A stretch of DNA of 14,491 nt from Selenomonas sp963544755 (GTDB taxonomy: Bacteria; Bacillota; Negativicutes; Selenomonadales; Selenomonadaceae), in NCBI GenBank assembly GCA_963544755.1, contig CAUUGH010000039.1, forward strand, positions 1 to 14,491, in the 5' to 3' direction. Positions 1 to 6,335 of this stretch are shown one piece after another; position 1 is the stretch's first letter, and each line of letters begins with the position of its first letter. The translations under genes and the position numbers were made by a program. The notes under the pieces were generated by a model. The model saw only the letters and a program-made list of their open reading frames with translations. It was not told where the DNA came from and did no database searches.

Positions 1-41
1 AAGCAGCCCTCGCGATCTAAAAATCGCAGGGGCTGCTTTTT
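1..41 (+). terminator. Rho-independent terminator of an upstream gene
   Basis: A 9-bp lower stem (AAGCAGCCC at 1-9 with GGGCTGCTT at 30-38) and a 5-bp upper stem (GCGAT at 12-16 with ATCGC at 23-27) are separated by a 2x2 mismatch and closed by a six-base loop. A T-run follows (to 41). This is the form of an intrinsic terminator for a + strand gene that ends before the window. Confidence 0.85.
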
Positions 42-70
42 ATGTAAGGGCTAGCGCAATTTTAACAATT

Positions 71-96
71 CTTAGTATAGATATTGTCTTACTAAG
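71..96. repeat. 7-bp inverted repeat just upstream of the lysA promoter
   Basis: CTTAGTA (71-77) and TACTAAG (90-96) are perfect inverted copies with a 12-bp spacer. The right arm ends 11 bp before the -35 box of the lysA promoter, where an activator or repressor could sit. No known operator is recognised, and a 7-bp repeat in AT-rich DNA can arise by chance. Confidence 0.4.
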
Positions 97-107
97 TAAT
101 GGTTACA

Positions 108-136
108 TTGACAGCTTACAACAGCGCTGATAAAAT
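108..136 (+). promoter_or_regulatory. Sigma-70-type promoter of lysA
   Basis: A perfect -35 box TTGACA (108-113) is followed, after 17 bp, by TAAAAT (131-136), one mismatch from the -10 consensus. Transcription would start near 143, giving a leader of about 30 nt with AGGAGGT at 159-165, eight bases before the lysA ATG. The leader is too short for a riboswitch, so an L-box (lysine riboswitch) is not present between this promoter and the gene. Confidence 0.8.
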
Positions 137-173
137 GAAGTCCGTCTGTTTTCGCTTTAGGAGGTAATTTCAC

Positions 174-1430
174 ATGGAAAAAAATTTTCCCCTCAATTCT
201 GCGCGTCTTGAGGAGATCATCAAGCAATATCCGACGCCTTTTCATATTTACGACGAACACGCCATGCGTGAAAATTTTCGTCGCTTCAAACGTGCTTTTT
301 CTTGGGTGCCGCACTTTGTCGAACACTTTGCCGTCAAGGCGACACCGAATCCACGTATTTTGCAAATTTTGCACGAAGAAGGTGCAGGTACAGATTGTAG
401 CTCTATCGCTGAACTTTGTCTTTCTGAAGCTGCCGGCATCAAGGGTGAGGAAATTATGCTTACTTCAAATGATACGCCTGCCGAGGAATTTGAAAAAGCG
501 CGCGCACTAGGTGCTATCATCAACCTAGATGATATCAGCCATATAGACTATCTTGAAAAGCACGCAGGTTTTTCCGACTGCATATCCTTTCGCTATAACC
601 CCGGCTCACTCGTAGAAGGAAATGACATCATAGGTAAGCCCACTGAAGCTAAGTTTGGTCTTACACATCACCAGCTTTTTGAGGCCTACAAAATAGCGAA
701 AGAAAAAGGTGTCGAGCGCTTTGGTATTCATACCATGGTTATTTCTAGTGAGCTTAGAAACGAAGCATTTTTGTTTACGGCTGAACTCATGTTCAACATA
801 GCCGTTGAGATCAAAAAGCGTCTTGGTATCTACTTGGAATTTATCAATCTTGGCGGCGGTTTTGGCATCCCTTATCGCCCCGAAGAAAAAGCCATAGATG
901 TTGAAAGTGTAGCTAGTGGTATCGAAATGCTTTATAGAAAAATTATTGAGCCGGCAGGACTTTTTGGCCTTGCCATAAAAACAGAATCCGGTCGCTACAT
1001 CACAGGACCATACGGCTGGCTTGTCACGACGGCATTGCATGAAAAAAAGACATATAAAAATTACATCGGACTTGATGCCTGTATGGCAGATCTCATGCGC
1101 CCAGCTCTTTACGATGCCTACCACCACATTAGCATTATCGGCAAAGAAAATGAGTTTTCCGGCCACATCTACGACATCACCGGCTCTCTTTGCGAAAACA
1201 ACGACAAATTTGCCATCGACCGCAAATTGCCGAAAATCGACATCGGCGACCGTGTTATTATCCATGATACAGGCGCTCACGGTCATGCTATGGGCTTTAA
1301 CTACAACGGCAAATTGCGAAGCGCGGAACTGCTCCTTAGAGAAAACGGCAGCATAGAACTCATACGCCGCGCAGAAACTTTAGACGATTATTTTGCAACA
1401 TTGCACATTCCCGGCAGCTTAATGAGATAA
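174..1430 (+). CDS. lysA: Diaminopimelate decarboxylase
   Basis: Cytoplasmic PLP enzyme of the fold-type III (alanine racemase-like) decarboxylase family. It converts meso-diaminopimelate to L-lysine and CO2, the last step of lysine synthesis. Visible motifs: the PLP-lysine context HFAVKATPNP (K55), GTDCSS near 72-77, GIH (184-186), the glycine-rich phosphate site GGGFG (227-231), ESGR (271-274, EPGR in many relatives), the substrate-binding RPALY segment (309-313), CENND (C340, E341, D344) from the partner subunit's active site, and GFNYNG (Y377). The 418-residue length is normal, and the sequence resembles the branch found in anaerobic Clostridia and Bacteroides rather than the E. coli type. 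The ATG is set by AGGAGGT eight bases upstream. The related carboxynorspermidine decarboxylase is less likely given the CExxD motif and the whole-length pattern. The gene appears to be transcribed alone. Confidence 0.92.
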   Translation: MEKNFPLNSARLEEIIKQYPTPFHIYDEHAMRENFRRFKRAFSWVPHFVEHFAVKATPNPRILQILHEEGAGTDCSSIAELCLSEAAGIKGEEIMLTSNDTPAEEFEKARALGAIINLDDISHIDYLEKHAGFSDCISFRYNPGSLVEGNDIIGKPTEAKFGLTHHQLFEAYKIAKEKGVERFGIHTMVISSELRNEAFLFTAELMFNIAVEIKKRLGIYLEFINLGGGFGIPYRPEEKAIDVESVASGIEMLYRKIIEPAGLFGLAIKTESGRYITGPYGWLVTTALHEKKTYKNYIGLDACMADLMRPALYDAYHHISIIGKENEFSGHIYDITGSLCENNDKFAIDRKLPKIDIGDRVIIHDTGAHGHAMGFNYNGKLRSAELLLRENGSIELIRRAETLDDYFATLHIPGSLMR

Positions 1431-1466
1431 ATAATATGTAACGGACAACGATATGCAAAACCATGA

Positions 1467-1507
1467 AATTATATAGGATGATATTACTATATAATTATTT
1501 TATCATC
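1467..1507. repeat. Overlapping inverted repeats after lysA (weak terminator or operator)
   Basis: A 10-bp perfect inverted repeat (1467-1476 with 1487-1496, ten-base loop) is followed by ATTTTA, so it could end lysA transcription. The stem has only one G-C pair and would be weak. A second 7-bp pair, GATGATA (1477-1483) with TATCATC (1501-1507), uses the loop of the first and spans its right arm, so the two hairpins exclude each other. Confidence 0.45.
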
Positions 1508-1530
1508 GCCTTTCGTTCTATGATATATTA

Positions 1531-1539
1531 TGATATAAT
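1531..1539 (+). promoter_or_regulatory. Extended -10 promoter of the DUF819 gene
   Basis: TGATATAAT (1531-1539) is a perfect extended -10 (TGn plus TATAAT). No good -35 box lies 16-18 bp upstream, as is usual for extended -10 promoters. A second, weaker copy, TGATATATT, lies ten bases earlier (1521-1529). Transcription would begin near 1546, about 100 nt before the chosen start codon. Confidence 0.6.
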
Positions 1540-1575
1540 ATGGAAGGTTTCTCACGTTACCGTAAAAGATCAAGC

Positions 1576-1601
1576 AGGTAAGACTAGTAGGTAAGACTAA
1601 A
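1576..1601 (+). repeat. 13-bp tandem duplication upstream of the DUF819 gene
   Basis: AGGTAAGACTA occurs at 1576-1586 and again at 1589-1599, a 13-bp period. Each copy carries an AGGT that resembles part of a ribosome-binding site. It lies in the untranslated leader and looks like a recent small duplication. Confidence 0.7.
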
Positions 1602-1644
1602 GGACACCATGCTGCTGATTTTTTATATAGGAAGGGTGTGTGTC

Positions 1645-2808
1645 ATGATTACCGATGGTTTTACTTATATCGCTGTACTTATATTTTTTTCCTCGCTGAT
1701 TGTCATGTTGGAGAAATCTACAGACTGGGTGATTTTTCGCATCGTTCCTGCGGCTGTATTTATCTATTTTGTTTCTATGCTACTTACTACGCTTGATCTT
1801 TGGAATATGGCAGCAACGAAGTCGATTTATCGGGATCTTTCCTCGGTTTTGACACACGCTATGATCTTTATGATGCTTCTTCGCTGCGATATAAGAAAGC
1901 TTTTTCGCTTAGGACCTCGTATGTTAATCGGCTTTTTTTCAGCAACCTTTTCTATTATGATCAGTTTTTCCATTACCTTTTTAATTATGAAGGATCATCT
2001 TGGAAGCAATGCTTGGATGACTTTAGCTGCGCTTTCTGGCTCTTGGATTGGCGGCTACGACAATATTGCCGAGATACAAGTGGCGCTGAGCGTTCCTGAG
2101 ATCGATATGGGGTACGCTTTTATCATGGATTCAATCAACTATTCGCTATGGATTATGCTCCTCTTGTGGTTTGTCACACTTGCACCGCGCTTTAATCATT
2201 GGACTAAAGCGAACACGGCTGATCTTGAAGCTGTTTCGCGTCAAATGGAAGAATATGATGCGCGGCGAGTAGGAGATATGCCTTTTTCTAATATTTTTCT
2301 GCTCCTTGGCACGTCGCTTTTTGTCGTAGCTGTCGGCGTTAATATCGGCACGTTGCTACAGACGCTCTTTCCGATTTTTACAAAATCCATTTGGACGATT
2401 CTTTTTATTTCGATATTTGCCTTAATTGCTGCTTTTTCGCCGCTTGGCAGACTTGCCGGCTCTTTAGAGCTTGCAAATGTGATGCTTTATTCGCTAATTG
2501 CCATAATAGCTTCGCGAACGTCTTTTTGGGAAATTAGCGATGCGCCGCTTTGGGTTCTTACAGGATTCATTATCCTAGGTATACACGCCATTTTGATGCT
2601 CCTTATCGCACGCATCTTAAAGCTTGATATGTTTACTTTGTGCATATCGTCTGTGGCGAACATTGGCGGTGCGACATCTGCGCCGCTTGTGGCTAGTCTT
2701 TATTCAGGCGCATTGATTCCTGTTGGTGTATTTGCAGCGATCATCGGTCACGTTGTCGGCACATCACTTGGTATGTGGCTTGCACGATTTTTGGAAATGC
2801 TCCTTTAA
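1645..2808 (+). CDS. DUF819 (YjcL-like) integral membrane protein
   Basis: Polytopic inner-membrane protein of unknown substrate, 387 residues, with roughly ten to twelve hydrophobic segments from residue 6 to 387. Two glycine-rich signatures sit in equivalent places of the two halves: GSWIGGYDN (132-140) and NIGGATSAP (339-347), followed by an LIPVGVFAAIIGHVVG segment. This pattern is typical of DUF819/YjcL and suggests a transporter-like inverted-repeat architecture; transport itself is not shown. A cytoplasmic-looking charged loop (about 186-212) separates the halves. The ATG at 1645 is preferred because AGGAAGG lies nine bases upstream (1629-1635) and family members begin close to the first membrane helix. 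An in-frame ATG at 1609 with AAAGG upstream would add 12 residues. It has its own promoter and no evident partner gene. Confidence 0.85.
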   Translation: MITDGFTYIAVLIFFSSLIVMLEKSTDWVIFRIVPAAVFIYFVSMLLTTLDLWNMAATKSIYRDLSSVLTHAMIFMMLLRCDIRKLFRLGPRMLIGFFSATFSIMISFSITFLIMKDHLGSNAWMTLAALSGSWIGGYDNIAEIQVALSVPEIDMGYAFIMDSINYSLWIMLLLWFVTLAPRFNHWTKANTADLEAVSRQMEEYDARRVGDMPFSNIFLLLGTSLFVVAVGVNIGTLLQTLFPIFTKSIWTILFISIFALIAAFSPLGRLAGSLELANVMLYSLIAIIASRTSFWEISDAPLWVLTGFIILGIHAILMLLIARILKLDMFTLCISSVANIGGATSAPLVASLYSGALIPVGVFAAIIGHVVGTSLGMWLARFLEMLL

Positions 2809-2849
2809 AGATACGCAAGATACATAAAGGAAACATAACTGTATGTGAT

Positions 2850-2880
2850 AGTGCATTTTCTTTCGGGCACTTTTATTTTG
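2850..2880 (+). terminator. Weak terminator-like hairpin after the DUF819 gene
   Basis: AGTGC (2850-2854) pairs with GCACT (2867-2871) across a 12-base loop and runs into TTTATTTT. The stem is only five pairs, so the terminator call is tentative. Confidence 0.4.
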
Positions 2881-2884
2881 CTGG

Positions 2885-2917
2885 CAGTTTCCCAAACCGC
2901 CGATTGGGATAAGACTG
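2885..2917 (+). other. Stem-loop in the dnaX leader
   Basis: TCCCAA (2890-2895) pairs with TTGGGA (2904-2909) around an eight-base loop. Outer arms CAGT (2885-2888) and ACTG (2914-2917) can extend the stem past an internal loop. No T-run follows, so it is not a terminator. It ends 33 bases before the dnaX start and does not cover the GGAGGAG at 2937-2943. No clear dnaX promoter was found in 2809-2950. It may be chance. Confidence 0.3.
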
Positions 2918-2950
2918 ACTATTTGATGCATATTTTGGAGGAGTGACGCC

Positions 2951-4921
2951 GTGGCTTACATCGCGCTTTATCGTCAGTGGCGACCGGAAAAATTTGCGGA
3001 TCTAGTAGGGCAGACGGGCGTATCAAGGACTCTTTCGCAGGCAATCACGTCCGGGCGCATCGGTCACGCCTATCTGTTTTCCGGGCCGCGTGGCACGGGC
3101 AAGACGAGTACGGCGAAGATCTTCGCGAAATCGCTAAATTGCGAGAAAGGTCCTACTCTAGAGCCTTGCGGTGTATGTGAAAGCTGTAGAAAAATCGCCA
3201 ACGGCACGGCGCTTGATGTCTTTGAGATCGATGCAGCATCTAACCGAGGCATTGATGAGATGCGCGATTTAAGAGAAAAGGTAAAGTTTATACCTGCCGA
3301 AGGACGCTATAAAGTCTATATCATTGACGAAGTACATATGCTGACGGCAGAGGCGTTCAACGCTCTTTTAAAAACGCTCGAAGAGCCGCCCACACACGTC
3401 GTTTTTATCCTTGCGACGACAGAGCCGCATAAAGTGCCGGCGACTATCCAATCACGCTGCCAACGCTTTGACTTTCGGCGCATCACGGTTGAAGATATTG
3501 AAAAAAGACTTGCCTATGTAGCGCAAAAGATGCAGATTCCATGCGAAAAAGCGGCACTACACCTCCTTGCACAGCAGGCAGACGGCGGTATGCGTGACGG
3601 TCTTTCGCTTCTTGATCAATGCGCGAGCTTTACCGGCGAGATGCTGACGGCGGCACACGTCGAAGAAAGCTTAGGGCTCGTCGGGCGTGCAGCTATGGAG
3701 CGTTTGACAAAGCTAATCAATAAAAGTTCTCAAAGTGAGATTTTAGACATCATCGCAACACTTTTATCTGCCGGTAAAGATCCGATGCAGATTCTTACAG
3801 AGCTTACGCTATATCTTAGGAGTCTTATGATCTATGAAGCGGCAGGTGCGCTATCTATTTTCGATTTTACGAGCGATGCTAAGGCAGTACTCGAAGAACA
3901 AAGGACATTTTTCACACAGGCACAACTAATGGAAATGCTAAAGCGTCTGCACGAGGCGATGGCAGAGCTTCGTTGGACGCCGCAGCCGCGTATCACACTT
4001 GAGGTTGCACTGCTTTCTTTGTGCGGTGAACAAAAAGCCGCCGACAATGCGGCAAATGCAGATCTAACACAGCCGACTGCTATAGATGCGGCACATATAG
4101 CTCGCTTAGAAGCAGAGCTTTCTTCTTTAAAGGCAGCATTTTTGGCACAAAATGCAGCTATAGCTGCATCGACCGCTAATGACAGTATATTGCCGGCACC
4201 TAAGACGACAAGTAAAAAAGCGGCGGCAGCTTCTTTGCACGAGATAAAGACGACATCGTCAAAGCAAAAAAATGCCGCTTCTAATTTAAGCGCACCTTCT
4301 GTGCCAAACCCTGAAGGCGAAAAAATTTACGCCAATCTCCTGCGTTTTTTGCAAGAGCAGGAGCGTTTTGCTGTGCTAGCCTGTCTAAAGGGTGCGGCGT
4401 TTGCAGGTATTTATGGAAATGTTTTTCATCTGCGCTTTGATAGCCCTCTTTTAGCACGGCGTACAGCGCGTGACGACTACAAAAAGCTTATTGAAAGCGC
4501 ACTTTCAAAGATCCAAAAGGAGCCGCTTACACTTTCTTGTGAAGCGATAGATAAGGTGCCTACACCACCAAAGAAAGCACAATTGCATTTTAAAAATGTG
4601 CCGCTTATGGCTGATTCTAAGCCGCCTTTAATTAACAAAAGGGAGCTTTCGTCTGCCGAGCGCAGCCATTTGGAAAAAGCTGTCACGCTCTTAGGTGGGC
4701 GTATCGTCGATCTGCCGCAAGAGCGGCGCATTGCCGCTCTTGCGGCCAGCGGCAAAGTGATTTTCTCGACAGAACAAGAAAAAATGACGGCAAATAAAGC
4801 GACAAGAGTGCGTGATGAGATAAAAGATGCAGCGATGACAAGCGCAAATATGCCTTCTATATGCGATGATGTGCCGCCGCCTAGAGATGACGATGCGCCT
4901 GATAGTGGAAAGAGAAGTTGA
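2951..4921 (+). CDS. dnaX: DNA polymerase III subunit tau/gamma (clamp loader ATPase)
   Basis: AAA+ ATPase of the clamp loader that opens the beta sliding clamp and loads it at primed sites, also tethering polymerase cores. Order of parts: N-terminal AAA+ with Walker A GPRGTGKTS (45-53); zinc module C64, C73, C76, C79; Walker B IIDEVH (D126, E127); sensor 1 near ATTEPHK (155-161); arginine finger in SRC (R169); sensor 2 GGMRDGLS (212-219); the helical lid and collar to about 365; a low-complexity Ala/Lys/Ser linker (about 375-455); and a C-terminal tau-type domain containing RRTARDDYKKLIE. It has 656 residues, so the frame encodes a full tau form. The start is GTG, with GGAGGAG seven bases upstream. 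An A7 tract in the linker might allow a shorter gamma form (see findings). It heads the conserved dnaX-ybaB-recR-bofA cluster. Confidence 0.96.
   Translation: MAYIALYRQWRPEKFADLVGQTGVSRTLSQAITSGRIGHAYLFSGPRGTGKTSTAKIFAKSLNCEKGPTLEPCGVCESCRKIANGTALDVFEIDAASNRGIDEMRDLREKVKFIPAEGRYKVYIIDEVHMLTAEAFNALLKTLEEPPTHVVFILATTEPHKVPATIQSRCQRFDFRRITVEDIEKRLAYVAQKMQIPCEKAALHLLAQQADGGMRDGLSLLDQCASFTGEMLTAAHVEESLGLVGRAAMERLTKLINKSSQSEILDIIATLLSAGKDPMQILTELTLYLRSLMIYEAAGALSIFDFTSDAKAVLEEQRTFFTQAQLMEMLKRLHEAMAELRWTPQPRITLEVALLSLCGEQKAADNAANADLTQPTAIDAAHIARLEAELSSLKAAFLAQNAAIAASTANDSILPAPKTTSKKAAAASLHEIKTTSSKQKNAASNLSAPSVPNPEGEKIYANLLRFLQEQERFAVLACLKGAAFAGIYGNVFHLRFDSPLLARRTARDDYKKLIESALSKIQKEPLTLSCEAIDKVPTPPKKAQLHFKNVPLMADSKPPLINKRELSSAERSHLEKAVTLLGGRIVDLPQERRIAALAASGKVIFSTEQEKMTANKATRVRDEIKDAAMTSANMPSICDDVPPPRDDDAPDSGKRS
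4266..4292 (+). promoter_or_regulatory. Candidate slippage/frameshift site in dnaX
   Basis: Seven A residues (4266-4272), in the phase A_AAA_AAT, lie in the disordered linker of dnaX. Three bases later a 5-bp stem forms (CGCTT 4276-4280 with AAGCG 4288-4292). In the -1 frame a TAA stop occurs at 4282-4284, inside the loop. Slippage would yield a product of about 444 residues that keeps all clamp-loader domains, as gamma does in E. coli. The heptamer is not the classic A_AAA_AAG and the stem is short, so this is tentative. Confidence 0.3.
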
Positions 4922-4947
4922 CCGACGCGCAGTTTTATGGCTATAAT
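4918..4947 (+). promoter_or_regulatory. Promoter of ybaB-recR-bofA, overlapping the dnaX stop
   Basis: TTGACC (4918-4923), one mismatch from the -35 consensus, covers the dnaX TGA stop (4919-4921). After 18 bp comes a perfect -10, TATAAT (4942-4947). Transcription would start near 4954, about 55 nt before ybaB. It lets ybaB-recR-bofA be expressed independently of dnaX. Confidence 0.7.
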
Positions 4948-5008
4948 ATTTGTTAAAATAAAATAGGTATAAGCTAAAATACATCCGCGATTTGAAAGGA
5001 GAACTAAA

Positions 5009-5344
5009 ATGTTTGGTGGTATGGGAAACATGGGGAATATGCAGGGCATGATGAAGAAGATGCAGAAACTTCAAAACAACATGAAGAAGATGCAAGATGA
5101 ATTAAAGAAAAAGACTGTCGAAGTTTCAGCTGGCGGCGGTGCAGTTAAGATCGTCATGAACGGCGAAAAAGAAGTGCAGTCGCTTCGACTCGATCCGGCT
5201 GCCGTAGATCCGGAAGATGTCGAGATGCTCCAAGATCTCCTCGCAGCCGCTTTTAACGAAGCAGTAAAAAAAGTTGACGATATGATGGCGAACGAAATGG
5301 GAAAACTCACGGGTGGTTTAGGTCTGCCGTCGGGTATGTTCTAA
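5009..5344 (+). CDS. ybaB: YbaB/EbfC family nucleoid-associated protein
   Basis: Small DNA-binding protein of the YbaB/EbfC family, whose members bind DNA as tweezer-like dimers and compact the nucleoid. It is usually encoded between dnaX and recR, as here. The 111-residue length is typical. The N-terminal third is a Met/Gly/Lys-rich helix (nine Met in the first 28 residues, then KKMQDELKKK), followed by the conserved strand region TVEVSAGGGAVKIVMNGEKEVQSLRLDP (first part 36-49) and a C-terminal helix, LLAAAFNEAVKKVDDM, ending in Gly-rich residues. The ATG follows AAAGGAG (4995-5001) by seven bases. The stop codon is one base before the recR start, so the two are very likely translationally linked. 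The role in RecR-dependent repair is suggested only by neighbourhood. Confidence 0.95.
   Translation: MFGGMGNMGNMQGMMKKMQKLQNNMKKMQDELKKKTVEVSAGGGAVKIVMNGEKEVQSLRLDPAAVDPEDVEMLQDLLAAAFNEAVKKVDDMMANEMGKLTGGLGLPSGMF
5051..5094 (+). repeat. 14-bp direct repeat inside ybaB
   Basis: ATGAAGAAGATGCA occurs at 5051-5064 and 5081-5094, exactly 30 bp (10 codons) apart, encoding MKKMQ twice in the N-terminal helix. It looks like an in-frame internal duplication. Confidence 0.75.
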
Positions 5345-5345
5345 G

Positions 5346-5948
5346 ATGCAATACATTGCACCTTTAGCAAAACTCATCGAACATTTTCGCGCACTGCCGG
5401 GGATTGGCTCTAAGATGGCAGTGCGTCTTTCCTATCATATTCTTGACATGGATAAAAATAAAGCCTATGCACTTGCAGAGGCGATCACTCAAGCGCGTGA
5501 GAAAATCGGCTTTTGCGGCGTCTGCTATAACTTGTCAGATCAAGATCCCTGCGCCATCTGCCGCTCTAAAAAGCGTGATCACACTAAACTCTGCGTTGTT
5601 GAACAGCCCCAAGATGTCGCTGCTATCGAGCGCATGAAAGACTATAAAGGGCTTTATCATGTGCTACATGGCTCACTTTCGCCGCTTCAAGGCATAGGGC
5701 CTGAGAATTTGCGACTAAAGGAACTTTTGCATCGCTTAGAAGAAGTGAGCAACCAAACGGCAGAAATTATCATGGCGACGAATCCTACGGTAGAAGGCGA
5801 AGCGACAGCAATGTATATTGCGCGTCTTTTAAAGCCTATAGGATTTAAGGTAACGCGCATCGCCCATGGGCTTCCCATCGGCGGCGATCTTGAATATGCT
5901 GATGAAGTTACGCTTGCTAAGGCACTTGAAAATAGGAAGGAAATCTAA
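5346..5948 (+). CDS. recR: Recombination mediator RecR
   Basis: Zinc-binding protein of the RecFOR/RecOR pathway that helps load RecA onto SSB-coated single-stranded gaps; it forms a ring clamp on DNA. Parts in order: helix-hairpin-helix LPGIGSKMAVRLSYHIL (17-33); C4 zinc finger C57, C60, C69, C72; Toprim domain beginning CVVEQPQD (83-90), with the conserved loop HGSLSPLQGIGP (108-119) and NPTVEGEATA (146-155); and the C-terminal segment with GLPIGGDLEYADEVTL (175-190). At 200 residues it has the family's standard length and all motifs are intact. The start codon lies one base after the ybaB stop, with only a poor ribosome site (GGGT near 5332-5335), consistent with translational coupling. 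Confidence 0.97.
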   Translation: MQYIAPLAKLIEHFRALPGIGSKMAVRLSYHILDMDKNKAYALAEAITQAREKIGFCGVCYNLSDQDPCAICRSKKRDHTKLCVVEQPQDVAAIERMKDYKGLYHVLHGSLSPLQGIGPENLRLKELLHRLEEVSNQTAEIIMATNPTVEGEATAMYIARLLKPIGFKVTRIAHGLPIGGDLEYADEVTLAKALENRKEI

Positions 5949-5949
5949 T

Positions 5950-6192
5950 ATGCTTGAAAACATCGCGGTGCTTGCCGTGTCTTTCCTGCTCTTAGTAATT
6001 GCGGCAAAACTTCTGGCGCTACCTTTTCGTCTTTTGAAAAAATTCATCATCAACAGCATTATCGGTGTGACTTTACTCTCTATCATCAAGTTTTTTGATA
6101 TTGCTGTGACGATCAACGTCATTACGACACTTATCGTCGGCATCTTTGGTATTCCGGGCGTGCTTTTGGTACTGGTGTGGAGTTATTTGTAA
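5950..6192 (+). CDS. bofA: BofA family membrane protein (pro-sigma-K processing inhibitor family)
   Basis: Small membrane protein of 80 residues with two long hydrophobic segments (about 2-22 and 32-52) and a conserved C-terminal part, INVITTLIVGIFGIPG, which matches the PINLVTT..GI.GIPG signature of B. subtilis BofA. In Bacillus, BofA holds the SpoIVFB protease inactive in the mother cell until sigma-K is needed. The location right after recR is the same as in Bacillus, which supports orthology. The ATG at 5950 is chosen because AGGAAGG (5934-5940) precedes it by nine bases; an upstream ATG at 5866 would lie inside recR and add a non-family charged tail. The gene starts one base after the recR stop and is almost certainly cotranscribed with it. 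No other sporulation gene is visible here, so its role in this organism is open. Confidence 0.85.
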   Translation: MLENIAVLAVSFLLLVIAAKLLALPFRLLKKFIINSIIGVTLLSIIKFFDIAVTINVITTLIVGIFGIPGVLLVLVWSYL

Positions 6193-6221
6193 ATGTTGAG
6201 GGCATATGTTTAGCCTGTGGA

Positions 6222-6250
6222 TTGACAAAACAAGACTTCAATGCTAAATT
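6222..6250 (+). promoter_or_regulatory. Strong promoter of the binding-protein/cyclase pair
   Basis: A perfect -35 TTGACA (6222-6227), a 17-bp spacer, and TAAATT (6245-6250) preceded by TG at the extended -10 position (6242-6243). Transcription would start near 6257, leaving a leader of about 80 nt before the lipoprotein ATG. No riboswitch or strong hairpin is recognised in this leader, and no terminator separates it from bofA. Confidence 0.75.
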
Positions 6251-6335
6251 TAAGATAGTATTAAATTATGCTTTGGACGGCAATGCTTTATATCTTTCTG
6301 CAAAAATGCCAAGGGATACAAAAGGGGAATGTGAT

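Noticed and set aside
114..173. Lysine riboswitch (L-box) before lysA
   Set aside because: The leader from the predicted start site to the ATG is only about 30 nt, far shorter than an L-box.
606..1286. Minus-strand open frame of 226 codons across lysA
   Set aside because: It lies opposite a clearly real gene, shows no recognisable domain and has composition expected of an antisense shadow.
2809..2950. SRP (4.5S/scRNA) gene upstream of dnaX, as found in many Firmicutes
   Set aside because: The conserved domain IV core and the usual scRNA 5' motif are absent; only short hairpins are present.
4214..4220. A6G run in dnaX as a frameshift site
   Set aside because: The reading phase is T_AAA_AAA_G, not A_AAA_AAG, so the P-site codon would re-pair poorly after a -1 slip.
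6177..6335. Longer N-terminus for the sugar-binding lipoprotein starting at ATG 6177
   Set aside because: It overlaps bofA, would bury the lipoprotein signal peptide, and lies upstream of the promoter; ATG 6336 has a ribosome site and begins the signal.
6251..6335. Riboswitch in the leader of the lipoprotein gene
   Set aside because: The leader is about 80 nt and shows no conserved aptamer motif or terminator/antiterminator pair.
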